In this document: positions 1-11,500 of the stretch, piece after piece | Layout: each line of letters begins with the position of its first letter | Position numbering within the stretch: position 1 is the stretch's first letter | Source: Gibbula magus | Lineage: Eukaryota; Mollusca; Gastropoda; Trochida; Trochidae | Length of the DNA: 64,000 nucleotides | Assembly (NCBI GenBank): GCA_936450465.1 | Contig: OW388292.1 | Location: 6,405,756-6,469,755 of the forward strand | Direction: 5' to 3' | Program-made: the position numbers and the translations under genes | Notes under the pieces: generated by a model | The model's input: the letters and a program-made list of their open reading frames with translations, nothing else | Told to the model about the DNA's origin: nothing | Databases searched by the model: none

Positions 1-713
1 TCTTCAAGCACTGTCGAACCCTTTAGAAGAGGATATGTCACCTTCATGATCTTACTGAATATTCAAATGTACATTGCTATACAAAATGAAAAAATAACCA
101 TACGTCTGTATAACAACTTAATGAAAGGTTAGTAATCTGTGAACGATCTGACCATTGCAGGGTTAGCAAGTCGTGTTCTAGATACCAATTGTCAACCGAA
201 CACTCACACATATATCTCCTTGTCTGGTATTTAAGTTGTTCTTCTCCTCCCAGGACAAGCATCCAAAGCCATGTAAAATGGTGCCTTTATGTTTTTCAAG
301 CTTCGAATATCATATGTACCGGGTTGTTCATGGAGTAATGGCTGCAGATATTATACGTGTGTAGTATTGATATGTTAACTATATGTATATAACATTGCTA
401 CACTACACTGATCTGAACGCTTTGTGTCTCAGGGGATAAGACAGATTACATTATCACTTGCTTCCTTCTTGAGGTAACCATTTAACACGTGTAGCGTAAC
501 GATCAATTGGTTTTGATATATTGTTAAAGGGTCTTTCTCATGGTTCCCAAGTTACGACTCATTTAGCAACCGAAGGTGTAGTTACATTGTGAGATCATCC
601 TAGTTATATAGAGGATATTGTATGAGTGTCTATGCCATACTATGTTTACGACACGAATGCCTGTATATTAGTATTTCCCGAGCGAGAGCGAGGGATATAC
701 CGATATTCAGGCA
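1..713. other. Unassigned
   Basis: AT-rich, with no gene or repeat recognised. Confidence 0.4.
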
Positions 714-714
714 T

Positions 715-750
<36 letters not shown>

Positions 751-1750
751 TGTTTATTCAGCATGTAAGGCTCAGTGGCCCATAGTACAGTTGAACTCAT
801 ATTAAAGCAATCTGGTTACGTGACTTTAAAGACGATTTTACATGAGATTTCATAAGGTACATCACACTTTTTATAAAAATGGCAACATTTTGAATGACAT
901 CAGAATTTTTTGCATTTAGAAGATTGTACATCGTTTGTTGGTTAACATTAACTCATTTTAAAAACTTATTCCTGCTTTCGGAAAAGGCTTCACAGATTAA
1001 CAGAATATGATATTCATCTTCAGTTTGGCCTGAAAAACAGTATGAACATGTTAAATCGTTCAGACTTTTATTATCTTTACTAAAACATTCAATTTTTAAG
1101 GCAAGTAGAGATATTCTATATTTACAGAAACTTCTTAAAAGTGATATATAATTAAGGACACTGGTGTATTTTTCAGGCTCAAAAACTGATTTACAATAAG
1201 AGTAATGGCTGAGGAAGGTGGATAAATAAATTGATTCAGACCACTTCTGGATAAAAATGTCTTTTAACGTTTCTTTAACATTGACAGAAATACATATTTG
1301 TCACCAACATCTTGATTTATCCAAACATAAGAAAAACCATTTAAAAACAATATATTTCTTTAGTTACATCGGCAGCCAATGGGTGCTTTCCACGATTACC
1401 TAAAGACAGTAACATTTGATAACATTGATATGACAATCTGTACTCCGACATTCTTGTAAGTTTAATCCCAAATTTTATGACTCGCATGTGACTTTCGATA
1501 TGCATATGATAACGGCCTGTTTCACCAAGTATGGCCTTATTAGAAGCCAATTTGCCTACTTTAAGAAATCGTTTAAAATATGACGTGTGAACAGCTTCAA
1601 TATCTTCAAAATAATTTGCTCACCAAATTTCTGATCAATATAGCAAAAACGATAATATTTTGGAGTCAAAAAGTAAACAGGCAATATCAAAAGTAATAAA
1701 CTTATTTACTTTGAAACATTTTTAAATCGGAAATAGCATAGTATGGCATA
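714..1750 (-). mobile_element. 5'-truncated LINE remnant with (CTGT)n tail
   Basis: The minus strand shows the C-terminal region of a LINE ORF2: SHMRVIKFGIKLTRM with SYQCYQMLLSLGNRGK, then a Cys/His end, CSYCFSGQTEDEYHILLIC. The element ends at a (CAGA)n tract at 717-750, which is (CTGT)n in element orientation. Several stops and frameshifts break it. Similar (CTGT)n tails occur at 22298 and 25290. Confidence 0.7.
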
Positions 1751-2009
1751 GACACGAATAAAATATTCTGTTTACTACCGAAATGATGACATTAATAAAA
1801 CTATCTATGTATATATACGCTAAAATCCACGTTCAATGACAGGCTGGCGACCCGCCGTCGCGACATTTAAAACGCAACGACATAGGCGAAACGTGATGCA
1901 TTTTTTATGACGTCACGTCACCATGACAAAGTGATATTTTGACCTAGGCCATTGTATAAAAAATATGAACCTCCATATGCTTATTCTCGTAGGTAATAAG
2001 TCAACTTAA
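1751..2009. other. Unassigned; CRE-like site
   Basis: Noncoding. A tgacgtcacgtcacc stretch near 1908-1922 contains a CRE-type palindrome. The same motif occurs in the foldback repeats at 3955 and 46985 and near 61680. Confidence 0.3.
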
Positions 2010-3410
2010 CCTAAGTGTGGAGTCCCCCAGGGATCAATGCTAGGCTCGTTGTTCTTCGTCGTTTACACTCGTTCAATTGACTCCCCGACATCTAATCAAG
2101 AATTGTTGAGATATATATTTGCTGCTGATACAGAGGTGATGGACAGTTTTGATATTCTGCCAGTAGGTTTAATCACAGACCAAATGGTAACATGACTCAA
2201 TGGGATAAAATATTGGATGACAGAAAATAAATTAAAGGTCAATGGCGATAAAACAGAGATTGTATTTTTGTTCCCCTAACTACACATTAAACAAATGTCA
2301 AGTCAGTATATTGGGAATGCTGAATTAAACTCACGGGCAAAAGAAAGTATATCTTCTTTTCAACAGAGTCAAACACAAAATATTTCTGCTTGAATATTTG
2401 TGATGAGGATATATCTCGTTAAGAGATATACACAATTTCATTCATGAGAGTATGATACTTAATATTTTATATCTGTTCAAGCACACATGGGGTGCTAAAA
2501 TAGCTATTTCAAAAGGTATTTTGGAAAATAAAAATTTGGGTATTTAAGGTAAAATTGTATGAAATGTTGAAATTATGTTAGTACAAGATGGTATATATCG
2601 ACATAATGTACTTCCTTTGACTTTAAATTATTGACGCATCGTTGCTGTAGGACGTCAAAAAACAAGCCTGAAAGCCATATTTCACTCTCCTATCTCGCCT
2701 GGTTAAGGAGATTCTATAACGACGATTTTAAAAAGCCGTGTTTTTTCAGAATTATGAACAGATAATGGTTCAAAATTTACAGACAAAGTTAGAGACATGG
2801 TGTAACTATGTGTCGATCTTGTTCATCACTCGATGATTAAAATATATTGCGTTGTTGTACCTATACTTTCTTTTGCCCATGAATTTAGTTGTCTCTTCAA
2901 GTGCTAAAACTCTTGGCGTTTATCACGATTCAAGAATTACAATGAAATCCTATATAATAACAATCTCTGCAGGATCAGTCCATTGCATCTAAGTCACACT
3001 GGCAGCATAAGACACCTAATCAATCAAAACTCTAAAGCTCTCCTAGTTAGATCACTGCTATTTTCAAGAACTGATTTCTGCAAAAGACTTCTCTACGGAG
3101 TGTCTCATCAACGGATTTGCTAGCTGTCTTTAAGAAATCCAAAATCTCGAATCGTTTCTCCAGTCTTAAAAACACTGTGTTTGCTTCGAAACCAAGAACG
3201 GATTGAGTTAAGGGTTTTTCTCTCTAACTTTCTAAGTCCATCCACAAACTCTCTCAAACTGAATAGTTTTCAATGCGGACTTGATAAGCAAATATTCCTT
3301 AGCACAGCAGTTTCTTACTTTAAAATGAGTAGTTTCTACGGTTCACCAAGGATAATTAACTCCATCTCTCATGTCAGGTTTCTTATCAGAAGACTCAAAC
3401 AAAATTAGTG
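2010..3410 (+). mobile_element. CR1/L2-like LINE remnant split by a DNA element
   Basis: 2010-2140 reads CGVPQGSMLG ... YIFAADTEV, the reverse transcriptase motifs usually seen as GVPQGSVLGP and FADDT. 2217-2275 reads WMTENKLKVNGDKTEIVFL. The frame resumes at 2885 with NLVVSSSAKTLGVYHDSRI and then NSKALLVRSLLFSRTDFCKR LLYGV in another frame. It is degenerate, with the catalytic YADD changed to AADT. The interruption at about 2329-2880 is a separate element. Confidence 0.7.
2329..2880 (+). mobile_element. Non-autonomous DNA element, inverted ends, nested in a LINE
   Basis: The ends are inverted: gggcaaaagaaagtata (from 2335) and tatactttcttttgccc (to 2878). Flanks show a possible duplicated tgaatt(t/a)a. 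Related elements lie at 12670-12970 and 24190-24700. No ORF was recognised and the superfamily was not determined. Confidence 0.6.
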
Positions 3411-3561
3411 CCAATGACTTTTCATATGTCTAACGTTACCTCACAAAATATGACAGATCTTTTTTTATCAAAGAAACACGACACTCATATAAAACGCTTT
3501 AAATGCAGCTTAATGCAGCACATATTAAAGATCAACCAATCATGTGTTTCCTTTTGAAGTC

Positions 3562-3719
3562 CTATCAGAGACGGTTGAAGAAGGCTGTATTTATGGCGGT
3601 ACATGCCAACTGCAGATGGACGTTATCACCGAGATGGTCGTATACAATACACCTCTATGCGGGACTCCCATGTCCATGTACAGATACGCGCATCCGGGTG
3701 ACAACAAACTACGCTCTGT
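3562..3719 (+). other. Possible orphan coding exon
   Basis: An acceptor-like tgtttccttttgaag ends at 3561 and a GTGAGT donor follows 3719. Between them one frame encodes EEGCIYGGTCQLQMDVITEM and VVYNTPLCGTPMSMYRYAHPG, which looks protein-like and Cys-containing. I do not recognise the family and found no partner exons. It may be a pseudo-exon or part of a gene outside the window. Confidence 0.25.
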
Positions 3720-3954
3720 GAGTGTATATAGTTCCTCTTCATGCTGGTAATCTGCTTCTTAAGATATCTCACTCCTCTTACTATATAGGTTAAATATAAG
3801 ACGTTTGAAGACCTTATATCCCGAACGAAAGCGAGGGATATACCGATATTTCTGCAGGATTGTCGTAAAAGTAGCATAACGGGAACCTGGTTGTATTACT
3901 CAACCGTGGTGAGATCACTCATTAGATAAAAATAAGTTGGTTACACACATGTGT

Positions 3955-4288
3955 GATACCACCGCGTGCTGTCGTAACGTCAAAACCGGCGCGTGACGTC
4001 CCAGTCGTTTTTGGTTGACGTCACAATGTTAGCCGCAGGACTGCAATAGCGGGTCACCTATATGTTTGCTAGTAAGCGTCACCAAAAGTGATTTTTTTTT
4101 GCAATTCAGCGCTATTTACATCATTGAGTAATAAATAAAATACTAAACTCGGTCCCGTTTGATAACATGTTTGAGAAACTCGTGAATGGCATCGGTATTT
4201 AACTCGCTTTCGCTCGTTAAAATACCAAACCATCCACTCGTTTCATAAACATGTGATGAAACGGGACATCGTTTAGTATTCTATATGT
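3955..4288 (+). mobile_element. Foldback/MITE-like repeat, copy 1
   Basis: It matches 46985-47303 along its length, including gttgacgtcacaatgttagc, tacatcattgagtaataaat and the inverted pair around aacatgttt / aaacatg. In this copy the inverted arms have a few mismatches. There is no coding capacity. Confidence 0.65.
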
Positions 4289-4361
4289 ATGTTATATTAA
4301 TGACGAAAGTTGATAAATGGAAGTCCACTAACAACTTCAAACAATCTGTCCCATTCAGAAT

Positions 4362-5273
4362 GCCGCGGCATAGAATAATCGTTACTTCACAGTACGGCAT
4401 AGTAAAAACGTTACTTCATAGTACGTCATAGAGGAAACGTTACTTCATAGTACGTCATAGAGGAAACGTTACTTCACAGTACGTTATAGAGGAAACGTTA
4501 CTTCATAGTACGTCATAGAAGAAACGTTACTTCACAGTACGTTATAGAGGAAACGTTACTTCATAGTACGTCATAGAAGAAACGTTACTTCACAGTACGT
4601 TATAGAGGAAACGTTACTTCACAGTACGTCATAGAGGAAACGTTACTTCATAGAACGTCATAGAAGAAATGTTACTTCACAGTACGTCATAGAGGAAACG
4701 TTACTTCACAGTACGTCATAGAAGAAACGTTACTTCACAGTACGTCATAGAGGAAACGTTACTTCATAGTACGTTATAGAGGAAACGTTACTTCATAGTA
4801 CGTCATAGAGGAAACGTTACTTCATAGTACGTTATAGAGGAAACGTTACTTCATAGTACGTCATAGAGGAAACGTTACTTCACAGTACGTTATAGAGGAA
4901 ACGTTACTTCATAGTACGTCATAGAAGAAATGTTACTTCATAGTACGTCATAGAAGAAACTTTACTTCACGGTACGTCATAGAGGAAACGTTACTTCACA
5001 GAACGTCATAGGGGAAACGTTACTCCACAGTACGGCATAGAAGAAACGTTACTTCACAATACGTCATTGAGGGAACGTTACTTCACAATACGTCATTGAG
5101 GAAACGTTACTTCACAGTACGTTATAGAGGAAACGTTACTTCATAGTACGTCATAGAAGAAACGTTACTTCACAGTACGTTATAGAGGAAACGTTACTTC
5201 ACAGTACGTCATAGAAGAAACGTTACTTCACAATACGTCATAGAAGAAACGTTACTTCACAGTACGTCACCAA
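4362..5273 (+). repeat. 29-bp minisatellite, about 31 copies
   Basis: The unit reads gttacttcacagtacgtcat, then agaggaaac, with cacag/catag and gtcat/gttat variants alternating. An acceptor-like acttcacag occurs in many units. No exon was found at either end. Confidence 0.95.
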
Positions 5274-7390
5274 GAGGCTACCCACTGAGCAACGTATGAA
5301 TGATATGAACCCTCGATAATGTAGTCTTCGTAGGTAATAATAAGTATAAGGTTATCAATAATATCACATCAATAGCACCTAATTCTCTCTTGAATGAGTC
5401 TTGTTGTATAAATAAACACACACCTTATCGGCAATAACAAGATGATTAGAATAGAGTTTGCGAACAATTTGGCAAAACGTGCCTGTTCATTAGAAATACG
5501 TATATGTAACCTTGTTTATATTATATATATATATATATATATATACGTTGGTTATATAAATAAATCCCTCCGCATTCTATTGTCACGGTTTTCACTTTAG
5601 AAATGGATCATTTCTTAAGAAAAGGGCTCATTTATCGCCCGTTATTTTTGACAAATGAACATTTTTGCCGGACGTTTCCCAGCAGGGAGAATATTAACAT
5701 TCCACACTGACGCGTTAAGCGATAAGGGTTCGATGCGATATCGTCCCAGCACACACGACCCCACTCGTACTTTATGTACACCAAGGAGAACTTCACACAC
5801 GACCCGACTCGTACTTTATGTACACCAAGGAGAAATTCTGTCTCTTTAATCGATTATGCTGTTCTATTAAAATACGATTTGCTTTTGTTTCTAGATGTGT
5901 ACATGTACTGTTGCAATTACGTGAAGTATGTGAAACCGGAAGCATAGGTTGTGTTTGTAAAACATATTAATAACTGTAAAAATATATATATATAATTATA
6001 TATATATATTTTTAAATTTCTTTTTACATATATTTCTAAACTAGTGCATCTTAGAATAGAACTCATGATAATAATTAGGTACAAGAACTAATTAAATGAT
6101 TAATCATTACTAATTAATCATGACCATTCGTAGAGATTGTGTAGATAATGTAAAAACACTAGAATTCCAGGAATTCAACAAATATCTATAAATGAAACTA
6201 TTTAAGTACATTAATCAAGTCAGACAACTTTGTTGACAAGCAATTAATGCGAAATACAACATGGAAACCATTAAGTACATTTATCTCAATTATTACAAGA
6301 TATACAGACTCAAAGGTTTGGTTCACTCGACTCTCTTGACGTAATTTAAATGATAAACTTCCCATTTTTGCTTTTATTCCACCCAAAGTAATTACAGAAG
6401 GAAAGCTCCGTGACAGGATGTACCAGCTACCAGCACGACTGCCTCAGGATGTGGTGTAGGCAATGCGCTAGTTTATTCTACTTATGTACAGTGAGTAGAT
6501 CAGCACCCAGCCAATGAGGAGACGTATGAATTCACCTAGCGGCCGATTGATTGACACTTTGCAGATGTAATATCTTGTAGAACAGAACCTTGCCCCTGGA
6601 GGCCATATTTACAATGTTCTCTTTCTTCAAGTCAATTTCGATGAAGAAACCCTTATCATGTCTCAGAGAATACTTCATCTAAATATACGTCGACGTTCAG
6701 TTCTGATCTAAACGTATCTCTCTCAACTTGATCTGGTAATGTTCTCTGGAAATATCAAACTCCAACATCCTATATCCCCGACCGTTCAAACAACTAGTTG
6801 TTGTGTTGCTGAACGAACATACCATGTTTTCCCTGAACTAAGTTATAATGTAATTAGATGACAACAACGTATCATTGGCATCACAATAATGTTTTTGCGT
6901 TTCTTTCCCAAGATCACTTGATTTCAATCTATATTTGATGTTGAACACACACACAATTAATTATTTACATCAATGGAAATAACATTGGGAACTATTTATT
7001 TAAATCTTTCAGGCTACAATTTGTATTTTTCATCTGGAATAACTAAAGAACTTGACATGTCTAGGATACAGGTATTAAGTATACAGCTAGAGGGTGTATC
7101 TGTCCTGGTTGAAAGCAGGTGCGTCACATCATGCAGTTTTAGCCATACCTTTCTCACTTCTAACACTTTCAGGCGGACCCTGACTTACTATAAACAATTA
7201 ATGGTAAGAAGCGTGATAGATACAATACATTCTGCAGGCAAACTGTTGATGACAAGGAAAACATTGAAGGAACATTCAGGAGTATCTAAGTTAGCCTAAG
7301 TTAACTACTGGATAATTCTAGGAACGCACATTTAACTAAAACAAAGTCACTTAAAATTTAACTTAGAATAGAAGTTCTCTCAGTACTGAA
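5274..7390. other. Noncoding stretch with small repeats
   Basis: It holds an (AT)n run at 5520-5545, a duplicated 40-bp segment at 5755-5832 (acccgactcgtactttatgt) and AT microsatellites at 5982-6012. Reading frames of 60-108 codons (6198-6386 and 6973-7299) resemble no known protein. Nothing else was recognised. Confidence 0.5.
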
Positions 7391-7407
7391 ACCGCGACCC
7401 AAACAGG

Positions 7408-7490
7408 GATGATGATGGTGGTGATGGTGATGGTGATTGTTATGATGATGGTGATGATGATGATGATGGCGGTGGTGATGATGATGATGG

Positions 7491-7539
<49 letters not shown>

Positions 7540-7584
7540 GATGATGATGATGATTATGGTGATGATGATGATGATGATGATGCT

Positions 7585-7615
<31 letters not shown>

Positions 7616-7648
7616 ATTATGGTGATGATGATGATGATGATGGTGACC
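7408..7648 (+). repeat. (GAT)n/(GGT)n trinucleotide microsatellite
   Basis: About 240 bp of gat repeats with ggt, gct and att interruptions. Poly-His and poly-Met reading frames through it are artefacts. It lies about 350 bp past the stop of the MAM receptor gene, possibly within its 3' UTR. Confidence 0.95.
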
Positions 7649-7991
7649 CGGTGTAATGTTTATGCGGTTTATCATTTCTACACACTAGTTAATGGCTCAT
7701 AATATAAGCAGGAGATCAAATTAAACACCACACACTGCTTTCATAGCGATACTTTAGAGTTACCCTCGTTAGTTGAATGGGACGGACGAACAGCGTTCTG
7801 TATCAAATGTCGTTTCGTGTGGATAACAATGGTTAAACTACTAAACCCACAACACGGAGCATAACTCTTGCCAATCTCCATTACTAACTGATTTAAACCT
7901 TGCAGTATTTCCCTAATATATTATAGTATAGTATAAGTATTTCATTTACAATGTAAAGTGACAGAGTTTTCTCTCAGTTTGTTGTAAGTTT

Positions 7992-8562
7992 TCACATCTC
8001 ATACACTGGTCGGATATATGCGCTTGTGGGGCCGCAGGTCGGGGGAGGGGGGTTAGTGTCCTCCACGTCGTAATCGGGGACCGGGGAGCCTCTCCTTCTT
8101 CCTCCTCGCCCAGTCTCCAATCTTCTGTTCGACGTGTCGGTATTCAATGTATCGTTAGACATTCCCGTCCTCAAGTCTCTATCAGACTCGCCAGCTAGGA
8201 AACCTTTGTTAGACACACTGAGACTAGAGTTAAAACCATCTGTGTTTGGGGGACCCGGCACGGCGTCTACATAGCTGTGAACTGAAGAAGAATCATCGTC
8301 TTTTACGAGCGCTTCATTTGATTTCGTTTTCATTTTCATGTTGTCTAACGTGTCATATCCTTTAATTGGAGCCTTAGTGTGGTTCATGTTGTTGTTTGAA
8401 GATAGGTTTCCATTGTCAAAAGGTAGAGCGTATCCACCGTCCCCAGTATGCTCGTCCATCCTTAACTCGTCTATGTCAGCGTATTCTTCAGGCTCGTTTT
8501 CTACCACTTGCTCGTTGGGAGACCCGGTGACGTCATACATATGATCTCTTACTGGCTTCTTC
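7992..8562 (-). CDS. MAM receptor exon 7: cytoplasmic tail and stop
   Basis: The acceptor gcattgcag precedes 8562. The exon encodes about 189 residues to a TGA at 7994-7992. The tail is acidic and Asn/Ser-rich, with tyrosines in acidic context (EEYADIDEL, GYDTLDN, PDYDVEDTN), a basic patch (GRGGRRRGS) and a PPPPT run. These are compatible with SH2/PTB or SH3 docking, but that is inference. No AATAAA was seen just downstream on this strand. Confidence 0.85.
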
Positions 8563-11500
8563 CTGCAATGCACGTGAAATGTACGTTCAGGTTCATAACG
8601 TAAGAATCTTTAAAACACAAATCTCGATAGCATTTAATATGATTAAACAATTATATCATGAAATATTATGATCATTGACTTTGAATATGTAATAGTTTCC
8701 ATGTAAATATGAACATAATCGTGTACATACCGTGTACAATAATGGATACGTTATCACGTAAAATAGTGGATGAATAAGGTATCACGTATAATAGTGGATG
8801 AATAAGGTATCACGTATAATAGTGGATGAATAAGGTATCACGTATAATAGTGGATGAATAAGGTATCACTATAATAGTGGATGAATAAGGTATCACGCAT
8901 AATAATGGTGGAATAAGGTATCACGTATAATAGTGGATGAATAAGGTATCACTATAATAGTGGATGAATAAGGTATCACGCATAATAATGGATGAATAAG
9001 GTATCACGTATAATAATGGATGAATAAGGTAACACGTATAATAGTGGATGAATAAGGTAACACGTATAATAATGGATGAATAAGGTAACACGTATAATAG
9101 TGGATGAATAAGACATCACGTATAATAGTGGATGAATAAGACATCACGTATAATAATTGATGAATAAGTTATCACTTATAATAGTGGATGAATAAGACAT
9201 CACGTATAATAATGTATGAATAAGACATCACGTATAATAATGGATGAATAAGACATCACGTATAATAGTGGATGAATAAGACATCACGTATAATAGTGGA
9301 TGAATAAGACACCACGTATAATAGTGGATGAATAAGACATCACGTATAATAGTGGATGAATAGGACATCACGTATAATAGTGGATGAATAAGACATCACG
9401 TATAATAGTGGATGAATAGGACATCACGTATAATAGTGGATGAATAGGACATCACGTATAATAGTGGATGAATAGGACATCACGTATAATAGTGGATGAA
9501 TAGGACATCACGTATAATAGTGGATGAATAGGACATCACGTATAATAATGGACGGATAAGACACCACGTATAATAGTGGATGAATAAGACATCACGTATA
9601 ATAGTGGATGAATAAGACATCACGTATAATAGTGGATGAATAGGACATCACGTATACTAATTGACGAATAAGACACCACGTATAATAGTGGATGAATAAG
9701 ACATCACGTATAATAGTGGATGAATAGGACATCACGTATAATAGTGGATGAATAGGACATCACGTATAATAGTGGATGAATAAGACACCACGTATAATAG
9801 TGGATGAATAGGACATCACGTATAATAATGGATGAATAGGACATCACGTATAATAGTGGATAAATAAGACATCACGTATAATAGTGGATGAATAAGATAT
9901 CACGTATAATAGTGGATGAATAAGATATCACGTATAATAGTGGATGAATAGGACATCACGTATAATAGTGGATGAATAGGACATCACGTATAATAGTGGA
10001 TGAATAAGACACCACGTATAATAGTGGATGAATAAGACATCACGTATAATAGTGGATGAATAGGACATCACGTATACTAATTGACGAATAAGACACCACG
10101 TATAATAGTGGATGAATAAGATATCACGTATAATAGTGGATGAATAGGACATCACGTATAATAGTGGATGAATAGGACATCGTGTATAATAGTGGATGAA
10201 TAAGACATCACGTATAATAGTGGATGAATAGGACATCACGTATACTAATTGACGAATAAGACACCACGTATAATAGTGGATGAATAAGACATCACGTATA
10301 ATAGTGGATGAATAGGACATCACGTATAATAGTGGATGAATAAGACATCACGTATAATAGTGGATGAATAGGACATCACGTATACTAATTGACGAATAAG
10401 ACACCACGTATAATAGTGGATGAATAGGACATCACGTATACTAATTGACGAATAAGACACCACGTATAATAGTGGATGAATAGGACATCACGTATAATAA
10501 TGGATGAATAAGACATCACGTATAATAGTGGATGAATAAGACATCACGTATAATAGTGGATGAATAAGACACCACGTATAATAGTGGATGAATAGGACAT
10601 CACGTATAATAGTGGATGAATAGGACATCACGTATAATAGTGGATGAATAGGACATCACGTATAATAGTGGATAAATAAGACATCACGTATAATAGTGGA
10701 TGAATAAGATATCACGTATAATAGTGGATGAATAAGATATCACGTATAATAGTGGATGAATAGGACATCACGCATAATAGTGGATGAATAGGACATCACG
10801 TATAATAGTGGATGAATAAGACACCACGTATAATAGTGGATGAATAAGACATCACGTATAATAGTGGATGAATAGGACATCACGTATACTAATTGACGAA
10901 TAAGACACCACGTATAATAGTGGATGAATAAGACATCACGTATAATAGTGGATGAATAGGACATCACGTATAATAGTGGATGAATAAGACATCACGTATA
11001 ATAGTGGATGAATAAGACACCACGTATAATAGTGGATGAATAAGACATCACGTATAATAGTGGATGAATAAGATATCACGTATAATAGTGGATGAATAGG
11101 ACATCACGTATAATAGTGGATGAATAGGACATCACGTATAATAGTGGATGAATAAGACATCACGTATAATAGTGGATGAATAGGACATCACGTATACTAA
11201 TTGACGAATAAGACACCACGTATAATAGTGGATGAATAAGACATCACGTATAATAGTGGATGAATAAGATATCACGTATAATAGTGGATGAATAGGACAT
11301 CACGTATAATAGTGGATGAATAGGACATCACGTATAATAGTGGATGAATAAGACACCACGTATAATAGTGGATGAATAAGACATCACGTATAATAGTGGA
11401 TGAATAGGACATCACGTATAATAGTGGATGAATAGGACACCACGTATACTAATTGACGAATAAGACACCACGTATAATAGTGGATGAATAAGACATCACG

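Noticed and set aside
4362..5273. 29-bp repeat array resembling CRISPR repeats
   Set aside because: Units are directly contiguous with no unique spacers, and the sequence is eukaryotic. It is a minisatellite.
6973..7299. 108-codon plus-strand frame
   Set aside because: No recognisable domain, low-complexity AT-rich composition and no splice or promoter support.
7358..7702. Poly-His and poly-Met reading frames
   Set aside because: Translation of a (GAT)n microsatellite.
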